DNA from: Mesorhizobium sp. L-2-11
Lineage (GTDB): Bacteria; Pseudomonadota; Alphaproteobacteria; Rhizobiales; Rhizobiaceae
NCBI RefSeq assembly: GCF_016756595.1
Contig: NZ_AP023257.1
Span: 3,612,001 to 3,676,000 of the forward strand
Direction of reading: 5' to 3'
Length of the DNA stretch: 64,000 nt
Below the pieces are notes generated by a model, which saw nothing but the letters and a program-made list of their open reading frames with translations, did no database searches and had not been told where the DNA came from. The first letter of the stretch is position 1; the number at the start of each line of letters is the position of its first letter. The position numbers and the translations under genes were made by a program. Positions 45,905 to 54,573 of this stretch are shown piece after piece.

Positions 45905-46942
45905 CTATCCTAGAACGATGCGTTCGCCGCTTGCCGCCGATTGTTTAACGGCCATAATAACCTTCAGCGTGTTCAGCCCTTCGCGACCGCTGACCAGCGG
46001 CGGTTCTTTACCGCGGATCACCTTGCAGAACTGCCGGATCTGCAGCACCAGCGGATCTTCGTCTTGAACGGCTACGCGGCGCTTTTGGAAGGGCTCCCAC
46101 CAGCTGCGTCTTATACCGTTCGTCCACACGTCCAGCGCCGGGATCGTCAGGGATCCGTGGGTCCCGCCGATTGCGTAACATGCCTCTTCCGTTTTCGGGT
46201 AAGCTGGGTTTTCGCCCGCCGTCATCTCCCAGCTCCAGGGCGCGACGACGGAGTCCGAAACGGACGCCGTGGCAAGAAGACCGCTTTCGAATTCCATCAG
46301 GATCACTGAGGTCTCCTCGACAGCATTGCCGCGGACGGCGCTGGATTCGCGCGCCTGGACGGCAACGATGTCGCCGAAAAGGTAGCGCAGGTTGTCGACG
46401 TCGTGGATCAAGTTGAGGAAGACCGGGCCGGCGCCGGCCTGGCGCCGCCAGTCGATGTCGAAATAGTCGTCCGGCTTGAACAGCCAGAACATCGCATTGG
46501 CCACGAGGATGCGGCCAAGCTCGCCGCTGTCGATGATCTCTTTCGCCTTCTGGATCATCGGATTGTGGCGGCGATGGTGGCCGACCAGAAGGGGAACGCC
46601 GGCGGCTTCTGCCGCGCCGATCAGGTTTTCACCGGCAGCGATATCATCGGCGATCGGCTTTTCGATCAGCGCCGGCACACCGGCGGCAACGGCTTCGAGA
46701 CCATTGGCGACATGGACCTGGTTGGGCGTCGCGACGATAATGCCGTCGGGACGATCCGTCTCGATCATTGCGGCAAAGCTCGCAAACCATTTAGCGCCGG
46801 ATTCCTGCGCGATCTGCTGCCCGAGCGGCATCGGGTCGACGACGGCAAGAAGTTCCGCCTGCGGCTCGGCAAGCACGTGCTGGATATGTCGCTTGCCGAT
46901 CAGGCCGGCGCCGAGCACCGCAAGCCTTACTTTCCGATCCAT
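45905..46942 (-). CDS. Gfo/Idh/MocA family oxidoreductase
   Basis: A 345-residue NAD(P)-dependent dehydrogenase. The Rossmann start is VRLAVLGAGLIGKRHIQHVL; ALIEKPIADD carries the EKP catalytic lysine; GPVFLNLIHDVDNLRYLFGD holds the His/Asp pair. Members oxidise or reduce sugars, inositol and related ring compounds, and some act on shikimate/quinate-type substrates. It is the last gene of the leftward island operon, 16 bp after the dehydroquinase. Substrate is inferred only from context. Confidence 0.88.
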   Translation of the reverse strand: MDRKVRLAVLGAGLIGKRHIQHVLAEPQAELLAVVDPMPLGQQIAQESGAKWFASFAAMIETDRPDGIIVATPNQVHVANGLEAVAAGVPALIEKPIADDIAAGENLIGAAEAAGVPLLVGHHRRHNPMIQKAKEIIDSGELGRILVANAMFWLFKPDDYFDIDWRRQAGAGPVFLNLIHDVDNLRYLFGDIVAVQARESSAVRGNAVEETSVILMEFESGLLATASVSDSVVAPWSWEMTAGENPAYPKTEEACYAIGGTHGSLTIPALDVWTNGIRRSWWEPFQKRRVAVQDEDPLVLQIRQFCKVIRGKEPPLVSGREGLNTLKVIMAVKQSAASGERIVLG

Positions 46943-46958
46943 GCCGAGCCGCTTCCCG

Positions 46959-47408
46959 TCACTTCTTCTCGGCAGACGTGATCAGGCTTGCCAGCCTTCG
47001 GATCGCAAGCTGATAGCCTTCGGTGCCAAGACCGGCGATCACGCCGTCGGCGCGGTGCGAGACGAAGGAATGATGGCGGAAGGGTTCGCGCTTGTGGACG
47101 TTGGAAATATGCACCTCGATCACCGGCTGCTCGAAGGTATTCAGCGCATCGAGAATAGCAACGGAGGTATGGGTGAAGGCGGCTGGATTGATGACGATGC
47201 CGGCGCCGTCCTCGCGCGCCTCATGGATCCAGTCGATGATTTCGTATTCGCGGTTGCTCTGGTGAAAGCGGACGTCGTGACCGAGTTCAGAGGCGAGCCG
47301 GCGGCAATCGGCTTCGACATCGGCGAGCGTTTCGTGGCCGTAGATATGCGGCTGGCGCTTGCCGAGCAGATTGAGATTCGGACCGTTGAGAACATAGATC
47401 AGGCTCAT
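46959..47408 (-). CDS. aroQ: Type II 3-dehydroquinate dehydratase
   Basis: A 149-residue dodecameric-type dehydroquinase that interconverts 3-dehydroquinate and 3-dehydroshikimate. Seen: [21 protein letters not shown] (catalytic Arg and Tyr), [36 protein letters not shown] and [19 protein letters not shown]. It lacks acc gene neighbours and sits with AroE-like and TIM-barrel genes, so a catabolic (quinate/shikimate) role is likely. ATG 47408 gives the standard N-terminus [11 protein letters not shown]. Confidence 0.93.
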   Translation of the reverse strand: MSLIYVLNGPNLNLLGKRQPHIYGHETLADVEADCRRLASELGHDVRFHQSNREYEIIDWIHEAREDGAGIVINPAAFTHTSVAILDALNTFEQPVIEVHISNVHKREPFRHHSFVSHRADGVIAGLGTEGYQLAIRRLASLITSAEKK

Positions 47409-47436
47409 TCTTCTTCCTTTCGAATCGCCGGAATGG

Positions 47437-47803
47437 TCACGGCAGCGTGGTCTCGTGGATCGCAAAATCGGGATCCGACTGGATGAGATCGGCACGCAGG
47501 GCGCAGCGTCCCTCATCGAGTGCCGAACGTGCGACGCCTTCGGCTGCGTCATAGACCGTCTGCAATATCGCTCGCTGTTCGGCCGCCGAGCGTCCGGGCG
47601 CGATGCGTAGGATGATCTGCACGAACTGGTTGGCGGGATGCTCGTCGGCGACCAGCGAATGCGTGGCCTCGCGCAAAGGTGCGCACGGCATTCGGCTTGA
47701 CCGCGCCGCTGTCTCGCACGCTGCGATGAACGGCCTTCACCAGCGCCGGCATGTCGATGCGGCTCCCGGCTCCCTCGCTGTATTCGATCACGATGTGCGG
47801 CAT
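47437..47803 (-). pseudogene. 5-carboxymethyl-2-hydroxymuconate isomerase-like gene, frameshifted
   Basis: The first frame begins [20 protein letters not shown] (Pro2 as the catalytic base of this tautomerase-fold family) and goes wrong after KPNAVRT; the family pattern resumes in the next frame with [20 protein letters not shown] and [15 protein letters not shown], ending at 47437. The span of 367 bp has one base too many; an extra T in the AAA/TTT run at 47675-47677 accounts for it. Corrected length 121 residues, normal for CHMI. It could be a real mutation, slippage site or sequencing error. Confidence 0.8.
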
Positions 47804-47828
47804 TGTGTTTCTCCTTTGCCAGCCTGGA

Positions 47829-48704
47829 TCAAGAGGCTTTGCAAAGTGCGGTGAAATGGCTGCTCATGCGTTCGGCGTCGGGTTCGATTCCGCTGAAGAG
47901 CTTGAACGCGGCGGCCGCCTGAAACACCGTCATCCCGCCACCCGGCAGGGTGCGGCAGCCAAGCCGGGTTGCAAGCGCAAGAAGCTCGGTTACCAGCGGC
48001 ATGTAAACGATGTCGGCGACCCAGTGGCGGGGTTCCAGCCAGCTCTCTTCGATGGGCAAGCCCGGATGGTTCTTCATGCCGGTCGGGGTGGCGTGGATGA
48101 GTCCGTCGGCAGTCCTCATCGCTTCCTCGACATCGATGATCGCAAAGGCCCGGTCGGCGGAAAACCGGCGGTTCAGATCTTCGGCCAAGCGATCTGCGCG
48201 AGAAACATCCTGATCGAAAATCGCGAGACGCTCGATGCCGAGTTTCATCGCGGCATGCGCGACCGCGACGCCGGCGCCGCCCGCGCCGAGAAGGACAGCC
48301 CGATGCCGCGGAACGTCTGGAAGGCCGCGCCCGAAATTTTCGTAAAAACCGTGCCAGTCGGTGTTGTGGCCGGTTCGTTTTCCATCCTTGAACACGACCG
48401 TGTTGACCGCGCCCAGCATGCGGGCGTCCTCGGACAGATCCGCCAGATGCGGAATCACCGTCTGCTTGCAGGGATGGGTGATGTTGCTGCCGGCAAAGCC
48501 ACGCGCTTCCTGTTCCGCAAGGAGATCAGGCAGGGCGGTGGCCGTAAGGCCGCGCTCCGCAAGGTCGAGGAGTTCATAGCGATAGTCGAGCCCCTGAAGC
48601 GCCCCTTCGCGCTCGTGCAGGGCAGGAGATTTCGACATCTGAATATCCGCGCCGATCAGTCCCACCAACACAGCGCGTTTTGTCGTTTCGGTTGAAACCG
48701 TCAT
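47829..48704 (-). CDS. aroE: Shikimate/quinate dehydrogenase (AroE family)
   Basis: A 291-residue enzyme that interconverts shikimate (or quinate) and the 3-dehydro acid. Seen: LIGADIQMSKSPALHEREG (Ser-x-Ser substrate site), NITHPCKQTVIPHLADLS with catalytic Lys, LGAVNTVVF, GHNTDWHGF with catalytic Asp, and the cofactor motif LLGAGGAGVAVAHA. NTDWHGF instead of NTDGxG and its genomic place suggest a catabolic paralogue rather than the biosynthetic AroE. 124 bp separate it from the ABC ATPase start side; the next gene upstream ends at 48717. Confidence 0.88.
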   Translation of the reverse strand: MTVSTETTKRAVLVGLIGADIQMSKSPALHEREGALQGLDYRYELLDLAERGLTATALPDLLAEQEARGFAGSNITHPCKQTVIPHLADLSEDARMLGAVNTVVFKDGKRTGHNTDWHGFYENFGRGLPDVPRHRAVLLGAGGAGVAVAHAAMKLGIERLAIFDQDVSRADRLAEDLNRRFSADRAFAIIDVEEAMRTADGLIHATPTGMKNHPGLPIEESWLEPRHWVADIVYMPLVTELLALATRLGCRTLPGGGMTVFQAAAAFKLFSGIEPDAERMSSHFTALCKAS

Positions 48705-48716
48705 CTGCGGATCGCC

Positions 48717-49478
48717 TTAATGATGAGCCAGGATTTCGCCGAGAAAGGCCCGGGTGCGCGGATGCGACGGATTGCGGAAGAATGTTTCCGGCGGCGCTTC
48801 TTCGATGATTTCGCCGGAGGCCATGAAGATCACGCGGTCGGCCACCTGCCGGGCAAAGCCCATTTCATGGGTGACACAAATCATCGTCATGCCGTCTCTG
48901 GCCAGACCGATCATCGTGTCGAGGACTTCCTTGACCATCTCAGGGTCGAGCGCACTGGTCGGCTCATCGAACAGCATGGCTTTCGGCTCCATGCAGAGCG
49001 CACGTGCAATGGCAACACGCTGCTGTTGCCCGCCGGAGAGTTGGGCTGGGTACTTGTCGGCCTGATCGAGAATGCGAACGCGCTCTAGATATTTACGGGC
49101 GATTTTCTCCGCTTCGGCCTTGCCTGTTCCACGCACCCGCATCGGCGCAAGCGTGCAGTTTTCCAGGATTGTCATGTGCGGAAAAAGATTGAAGCTCTGG
49201 AACACCATGCCGACTTCGCGCCGGACGGCGTCGATCGATTTGCCACTGTCATCCAGCTTTGTCCCCTCGACCATGATCATGCCCTTCTCGATTTTCTCGA
49301 GCGCATTGATGCAGCGGATAAGCGTGGACTTGCCAGATCCGGACGGTCCGCAAAGGACGATTCTCTCGCCTTTGCGAACCGTAAGGTTGATGTTCTTCAA
49401 CGCATGGAATTCGCCGTACCATTTATCCACGGCTTCCATGGAAAGAAGCGGGCTTTGCGTGTCAGCGGCGTGCGGCAC
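48717..49478 (-). CDS. Polar amino acid-type ABC transporter ATPase
   Basis: A 253-residue GlnQ/HisP-like ATPase: Walker [17 protein letters not shown]-loop [13 protein letters not shown], signature [19 protein letters not shown], Walker [16 protein letters not shown] and switch His in VTHEMGFA. It lies with a binding protein and two permeases, so it powers the island's importer. Despite the amino-acid label, relatives carry other small charged solutes; an aromatic or cyclic acid is possible here. Confidence 0.93.
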   Translation of the reverse strand: MPHAADTQSPLLSMEAVDKWYGEFHALKNINLTVRKGERIVLCGPSGSGKSTLIRCINALEKIEKGMIMVEGTKLDDSGKSIDAVRREVGMVFQSFNLFPHMTILENCTLAPMRVRGTGKAEAEKIARKYLERVRILDQADKYPAQLSGGQQQRVAIARALCMEPKAMLFDEPTSALDPEMVKEVLDTMIGLARDGMTMICVTHEMGFARQVADRVIFMASGEIIEEAPPETFFRNPSHPRTRAFLGEILAHH

Positions 49479-49502
49479 GGCGATCTCCTGCGTAGAACGT
49501 GT

Positions 49503-50345
49503 TCAGTTGATGGTGAAGGGGATGTTCGGAATGGATTCGGGGAACTTCGGAACTTCCACCTTCATCCACTTCGCATAGACCTTGGCGTGCTCGCCGTTCG
49601 ACAGGATCTTGTCGAGGAAGGCGTTGACGGTTTCATTCCAGTCCTTCTCGCCAAGTCGTGTTCCGACGCCATTGAATGTCGTGAGGAAATCGATCTTGCG
49701 TTCATATGTGCCGGCACTGGCTGCTTCCAGACGGTCGAGGTAGAACTGGTTGCCGCCGACCGCCTGCACCTGGCCGGAAAGCAGCGCCTGGATGGTGGCC
49801 GCATCATCGTCGAAGCGGCGTACCGTTGCGTTGGAGCCGACCGCGTCGGTCACCGCCTTATCCTGAGAGCTTGAGCGTGGGACGCCGATTTCGACGCCTG
49901 CCAGATCCGCGATCTCGGCCATCTTCTTGTCCTTCGGTCCGTAAAGCGAAATCGTGTTGCCAGCATATGGCTTGCTGTACTGGATCGACTTGGCCCGTTC
50001 CTCCGTCATTGCCATGGTGGCAAACAGGATATCGACCTTGCCGGTGACAAGCGCCGGAATGCGGTTGGCGACCGCGAGCGGTGCGAATTCGACCTCCACG
50101 CCCAGTTCCTTGGCGAAGAGCTTGGCGATGTCGGCATCGAAACCGTCCTGAACGCCGCTCGAATTGACAAAGCCCCAGGGCGCGTTGTCGCCCTGAATGC
50201 CGACGATGATCTTGCCCTTGGCTTTGACCTCCTCCACCGTCGCGGCTTGGGCAGACATCGGCGATAGCCACGGGGCCATCATCAGAGCTGCTACTGCGAA
50301 CAGAATTCCACGGCGCTTCAGACCGGTATTAAAGCTGCTGATCAT
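49503..50345 (-). CDS. ABC transporter substrate-binding protein
   Basis: A 280-residue periplasmic binding protein of the polar amino acid family (SBP_bac_3). Signal peptide with AVAALMMAPWLSPMSAQA, cleaved near residue 34. Mature part: GKIIVGIQGDNAPWGFVNSS, DGFDADIAKLFAKELGVEVE, NRIPALVTGKVDILFATM. In this fold an Arg after xxR-I usually binds a carboxylate (VANRIPAL). It precedes the ATPase by 24 bp in the operon. Confidence 0.92.
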   Translation of the reverse strand: MISSFNTGLKRRGILFAVAALMMAPWLSPMSAQAATVEEVKAKGKIIVGIQGDNAPWGFVNSSGVQDGFDADIAKLFAKELGVEVEFAPLAVANRIPALVTGKVDILFATMAMTEERAKSIQYSKPYAGNTISLYGPKDKKMAEIADLAGVEIGVPRSSSQDKAVTDAVGSNATVRRFDDDAATIQALLSGQVQAVGGNQFYLDRLEAASAGTYERKIDFLTTFNGVGTRLGEKDWNETVNAFLDKILSNGEHAKVYAKWMKVEVPKFPESIPNIPFTIN

Positions 50346-50396
50346 TACGCTCTCCTCCTTGGTTGATAGAGCTTATGCGTTCGTTGGATTGCCAAC

Positions 50397-51047
50397 TTAC
50401 CGGACGGCCTTTGCCATCCGATTTTCGAGCCGGGCCCCGTAGAGAGACAAAGGCCAGCAAATGATGAAGTAAATCGCGCCGACGATGCCGAAGATAAGCA
50501 ACGGCCGGTACGTCTGGTTCGAGACGATCTGTCCGGCGCGGGCGAGCTCGATGAAGCCGACGATGGCGGCAAGCGACGTGCCTTTGATGAGCTGAACGAG
50601 AAAACCGATGGTTGCCGGCAACGATACTTTGAACGCCTGCGGAAGGACCACGTCCTTCATCCGCGACACATAGTGAAGCCCCAGCGCATTGGCGGCCTCG
50701 GTCTGGCCCCTCGGGATTGCCTGGATACCACCACGCCAGACCTCGCCCAGGAATGCGCTCGCATGCAGCGTGAAGGCGATCGCGACAGCCACCCAGGCCT
50801 CGACGCTGACGCCGAGAAGCGCGATCCCGTAGTAGACGACGAAGAGCTGCATCAGCAGCGGTGTACCCTGGAAGACTGAGATATAGCCCGCCGCCGTCTT
50901 GCGGAGGGCTGAGAGTTCAGATGTGCGGGCAAGCGCGATGACGAGTCCGAATACCCCGCCGCCGATGAAGCCGATCGCAGATAGAAGCAATGTCCACTTC
51001 AGGCCCTGCAGCAGGAATAGCATTTCGTTTTGGCCGATAACACCCAT
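50397..51047 (-). CDS. ABC transporter permease (HisM-like)
   Basis: A 216-residue permease of the amino-acid family with five predicted spans. EAA loop: GQTEAANALGLHYVSRMKDV followed by VLPQAF. GTPLLMQLFVVYYG is typical of this group. It lies 10 bp after the partner permease gene. Confidence 0.92.
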   Translation of the reverse strand: MGVIGQNEMLFLLQGLKWTLLLSAIGFIGGGVFGLVIALARTSELSALRKTAAGYISVFQGTPLLMQLFVVYYGIALLGVSVEAWVAVAIAFTLHASAFLGEVWRGGIQAIPRGQTEAANALGLHYVSRMKDVVLPQAFKVSLPATIGFLVQLIKGTSLAAIVGFIELARAGQIVSNQTYRPLLIFGIVGAIYFIICWPLSLYGARLENRMAKAVR

Positions 51048-51057
51048 TGTCCTGTCC

Positions 51058-51726
51058 CTACCGCACCGGATAGCTGAAGAAATGCCGCGAGATCAGCGCA
51101 AACAGCCCCATCATCATCCAGGAAATGACGAGGTACATCAGCGTGATCGTGAAATAGACCTCGAAGCTGCGGAACGTGTCGGACTCGATGATCTGCGCGA
51201 CGGAGGTCAGCTCGTAAGCCGCGATAGACGTGCAGACCGATGTCGTCAGCGTCAGCATGATGAACTGGCTGGTCAGCGAGGGGTAAATTGCCCTGAGCGC
51301 CGGTTTCAGAACGATCAGGCGAAACACCTGCGCCTTGTGAAGGCCGAGTGCGAGCCCGGCTTCAACCTGACCTTTGTGGATGCTGTCGACACCGCCACGA
51401 ATGATTTCGATGGCATAGGCGCCGCCATTGATGGCGAGCGCGATGATCGCCGTGACAGTGGGATTGAGGCGAACACCCATCATAGGCAGGGCGAAGAAAA
51501 TGAAGAAGATTTGCACCAGGAAAGGGGTATTGCGGACCACTTCAACGAAGGCGATGACCGCCGCTTGCAAGGGACGGATATTCGATGACCGGGCCGCGAC
51601 GCCGATCACACCGATCACCAGCGCCAGAGACATGCCGGCCAGGGCAAGACCGATCGTCGCCAGAGCCGCCATCAGCAGGTCGGGCATCTTTTCGAAGACA
51701 ACGCTGAAATCCAGCACGTAGTTCAT
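51058..51726 (-). CDS. ABC transporter permease (HisQ-like)
   Basis: A 222-residue permease related to the preceding one: VVRNTPFLVQIFFIFFALP, GGAYAIEIIRGGVDSIHKGQ and the EAA loop QVEAGLALGLHKAQVFRLIV. Two unlike permeases make up a heterodimeric channel. It follows the TIM-barrel gene by 76 bp. Confidence 0.92.
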   Translation of the reverse strand: MNYVLDFSVVFEKMPDLLMAALATIGLALAGMSLALVIGVIGVAARSSNIRPLQAAVIAFVEVVRNTPFLVQIFFIFFALPMMGVRLNPTVTAIIALAINGGAYAIEIIRGGVDSIHKGQVEAGLALGLHKAQVFRLIVLKPALRAIYPSLTSQFIMLTLTTSVCTSIAAYELTSVAQIIESDTFRSFEVYFTITLMYLVISWMMMGLFALISRHFFSYPVR

Positions 51727-51802
51727 GACAATATCTCTCTCCGCCGACAGGCTCCTCAGCCTGTCTCCGTGTCGTAGTTAGCTGTTGCGCCGTTGCTCGT
51801 GC

Positions 51803-52633
51803 TTAGCCGGCCAACGCACGGGCGGCATCATGCAGGTGACGCAAATGCTCCTCCGGCGCCTGGCTGGAATGGATAGGCACCTCTACCGAGACGGCGGCGC
51901 CTGCGGGCAACACCCTCATCAGGCTCGCAACGGGAAGCTCACCCAGCCCCGGCGCAAAACGTCCCGTTCTGGCCTCGCTGACCTTTTGATCCGCCGTTAT
52001 CGGCGCAGGTCCCCGCGCATCGCAGAGCTGAATGCTCCTGACCATGCCTTGAGGGGCAGCTAAGACATCCTTGGCTTGGCCGCCATTGCGGAAGAAGTGC
52101 AGCGCATCGACCAGCGCGCCGGCATTGTCCCGGCTCGATCCCTGCACGATCGACAGGCTGTCATGAAAGCTGGCGACGGTGCGCCAGCCCATGTTCTCCA
52201 GGTCGACGCCCATGCCGAAGGTGGCCGCGAGGTCGCAAAGCGCTGCAAAATTGGCAATCAGGCGCCCCCGATCCGGGTCGTCGCCGCAAACGCTGAGACG
52301 TCGCGCACCGAGCGCGCTGGCGGCTTCAAGCATTGACACCAGGGCAATGACATCGAAGTGCGGCCCGATGACAACGAATTCGATGTCATAGAGCGAAATA
52401 CCTTCGCCATCGAGGCGGGCTTTTACGTCGCGAGCTGCGTCGCTTCCCACCGGCAACTCATAATAGGGAGCGCCGGGAAAAGCCGGATGAAGGCGCAGGC
52501 CAACCGATGAAAAACCGGTGGCCGCGGCAAGCGACACGAACTTCGCCGGCGCGACATCAATCGCTGAGAAATGCGCGACCCCCAGCGGCGATGCCGAAGC
52601 GTTGGGTGGTATGGTTTCCTCCCGGGTCTCCAT
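51803..52633 (-). CDS. Xylose isomerase-like TIM-barrel protein
   Basis: A 276-residue AP-endonuclease-2/sugar-isomerase-type barrel. Possible metal ligands: Glu in DIEFVVIGPHFD, Glu in MGVDLENMGWRTV, Asp/His in NAGALVDALHFFRNGG and Glu in VSVEVPIHSS. The same fold is used by 3-dehydroshikimate dehydratases that make protocatechuate, and the neighbours (AroE-like, type II dehydroquinase) produce exactly that substrate; this is the best guess but unproven. An epimerase is the alternative. Its ATG directly follows the gntR stop. Confidence 0.75.
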   Translation of the reverse strand: METREETIPPNASASPLGVAHFSAIDVAPAKFVSLAAATGFSSVGLRLHPAFPGAPYYELPVGSDAARDVKARLDGEGISLYDIEFVVIGPHFDVIALVSMLEAASALGARRLSVCGDDPDRGRLIANFAALCDLAATFGMGVDLENMGWRTVASFHDSLSIVQGSSRDNAGALVDALHFFRNGGQAKDVLAAPQGMVRSIQLCDARGPAPITADQKVSEARTGRFAPGLGELPVASLMRVLPAGAAVSVEVPIHSSQAPEEHLRHLHDAARALAG

Positions 52634-53419
52634 TCAGGCAATTCCCTTTTCAGCGAGATGCCGTCGCAGATTTGTGCCGGTACGATGGATGTGCTCGCGC
52701 AGCCGGTCGCAGGCATAGTCCATATCCCGCGCCACGGTCCCTTGCGCGATTTCACTATGTTCAACGCTGACATTGCGGTCGCCGGACGTGCGGGTAAGAA
52801 AGGTGCGCCGGTAGCGGTCGTTCAAGTTCAGCATGGTCTTGCAGAAGCTGAGAAGCAGCGGTTTACGGCAGCCCGCAATCAGGGTGAGATGAAACTCCCG
52901 GTGGACGGCTTCCCACTGCTCAAGCGTTTCGGGTTTTGCTGCATCCCGTTCCGTGCGGTTCAGGCGGTGCAGCGCACGCATGACATTGCCTTCCCAATCG
53001 ACATCGCCGACGCGCATGGATTCCCGCAGCGCGTAGGTTTCGAATTCCTCACGCAAACTGGTGATCTCTTCGAGGTTCGAAAGTGAAACGGGCGACACGC
53101 GGTAGCCGCGATTGTCTTCGAACTCGACCAACCCGTCCGAAATCAAACGCGCCAACGCCTCCCGCAAAGGACTGAGACTGACGTTAAAGCTTTGCTTTGC
53201 GCGATCGAGATTGATCTTGCTGCCCGCCTCGAGCTGGCCGGAAATGATCGCTTCGCGCAGACGTGAAACAAGCTGACTGGCGATCGTGTTCTTGCCGTCA
53301 TCGGGAAAGGATGGCGTTGCCGCCTCCGCGCCACTTTCCAAAATGAGGCTCCCGGGCCCTGATCGCAATTGACATCCTCCCCAGATGGTTCCCGCCACGT
53401 TTTCTGGTAGCGGATTCAT
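52634..53419 (-). CDS. GntR-family regulator (FCD domain)
   Basis: About 261 residues. Winged helix: ASQLVSRLREAIISGQLEAG, then LDRAKQSFNVSLSPLREALA and LVEFEDNRGYRVSPVS. The FCD effector domain carries the metal-binding His/Asp pattern (REFHLTLIAGCRKP, EHSEIAQG). About 50 residues precede the winged helix, more than usual; the start may be further in, and ATG 53419 is a guess with 53434 as another option. It leads the leftward operon and faces the dioxygenase operon, so it likely controls both. Confidence 0.88.
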   Translation of the reverse strand: MNPLPENVAGTIWGGCQLRSGPGSLILESGAEAATPSFPDDGKNTIASQLVSRLREAIISGQLEAGSKINLDRAKQSFNVSLSPLREALARLISDGLVEFEDNRGYRVSPVSLSNLEEITSLREEFETYALRESMRVGDVDWEGNVMRALHRLNRTERDAAKPETLEQWEAVHREFHLTLIAGCRKPLLLSFCKTMLNLNDRYRRTFLTRTSGDRNVSVEHSEIAQGTVARDMDYACDRLREHIHRTGTNLRRHLAEKGIA

Positions 53420-53659
53420 TGATCGACGATCCATATAATAAACGATTATTTTTGTCAAACAGTTTTGGTGAAATGTGGAGTTGAGCCTCCATTAGAATTG
53501 CCAGAAGTGGAATTTTATATAATGAAATCAATTCTATACGGACAACAATCGTGATTCTATAAAGAGAATTTAGGGAGAATCTCCCGGCCGTAAAGCAATG
53601 TCGGCTTGACAAATAATCGATGATTTATCAAAACAGGCACGCCCACAGGGAGGTGTGAG
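53420..53659. promoter_or_regulatory. Divergent control region of the catabolic island
   Basis: AT-rich 240 bp. Near each gene is TTGACAAA...TAATCG: plus strand TTGACAAATAATCGATGATT (53606-53625) and minus strand TTGACAAAAATAATCGTTTA (53457-53438). The TTGACA parts can serve as -35 boxes; on the minus strand a -10-like TATGGA follows at 17 bp. AATAATCG in both is a candidate GntR half-site. Confidence 0.5.
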
Positions 53660-54553
53660 ATGGTGATACGGACCCAAGAGGATGTGACGGCGGCTGTTCT
53701 GAAGGCTATGGAGCAGACCTCGGACCACCGGCTTCGCGAGATCCTGACGGCGCTGGTGAAGCATCTGCACGCCTTTGTTCGTGAAGTCCGCTTGACGGAG
53801 CCGGAGTTTCGCGATGCCACGGCGGTCCTCAACGAAATCGGCCAATTGCAAACGGACAGCCATAACGAGTTCGTCCTGATCTCGGGCTCGCTGGGCGTTT
53901 CGACGCTGGTCTGCCTGCTCAACAACGGCGATCGGGGACAGACGGAAACGTCCCAGTCGCTGCTTGGTCCCTTCTGGCGCCTCAACTCACCGCGGGTCGA
54001 CAACGGCGGCACGATTATCCGTTCGGATACGCCCGGGTCTCCGCTGTTTGTGCGGGGCTTGGTTGTTGACAGACACGGAAGTCCGATCGCCGGCGCCGAC
54101 GTGGACGTCTGGCATGCCTCGCCCGTCGGCCTCTACGAGAACCAGGATCCCGATCAGGCCGAAATGAATCTGCGAGGTAAATTCACGACGGATGCGGAGG
54201 GCCGCTTCTGGTTCAGCACGGTGAAGATGATCGGATATCCGATCCCGGTGGACGGTGTCGTCGGTCGGCTTTTGAAGGCGCAAGGACGTCACCCTTATCG
54301 CCCGGCGCATCTGCACGCGCTGATCTTCAAGCAAGGTTACAAGACCCTGATTTCGCAGGTCTTCGACCCCAGCGATCCGAACATCGATACCGACGTGCAG
54401 TTCGGGGTGACGTCCGCGCTGACGGGCGATTTCGTGCAGCATGACGAACCACATCCGGACGATCCGAATGTGAACGTTCCCTGGTTTTCCCTGGAATACA
54501 CATACGTGATGGAGCCGGGCGAAGCGGTTCTGCCGCGCGCGCCAATCAAATAA
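53660..54553 (+). CDS. Intradiol ring-cleavage dioxygenase (hydroxyquinol/catechol type)
   Basis: A 297-residue non-haem iron(III) enzyme that cuts aromatic rings between two adjacent hydroxyls. It has the helical N-terminal Dioxygenase_N part (about 20-95) found in catechol and hydroxyquinol dioxygenases, then the catalytic core: Tyr in DVWHASPVGLYENQDPDQ, Tyr in KMIGYPIPVDGVVG, and the His pair in HPYRPAHLHALIF. The pattern best fits hydroxyquinol 1,2-dioxygenase. First gene of the rightward operon. Confidence 0.9.
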   Translation: MVIRTQEDVTAAVLKAMEQTSDHRLREILTALVKHLHAFVREVRLTEPEFRDATAVLNEIGQLQTDSHNEFVLISGSLGVSTLVCLLNNGDRGQTETSQSLLGPFWRLNSPRVDNGGTIIRSDTPGSPLFVRGLVVDRHGSPIAGADVDVWHASPVGLYENQDPDQAEMNLRGKFTTDAEGRFWFSTVKMIGYPIPVDGVVGRLLKAQGRHPYRPAHLHALIFKQGYKTLISQVFDPSDPNIDTDVQFGVTSALTGDFVQHDEPHPDDPNVNVPWFSLEYTYVMEPGEAVLPRAPIK

Positions 54554-54573
54554 ACAAACGGGAGAACCACATC

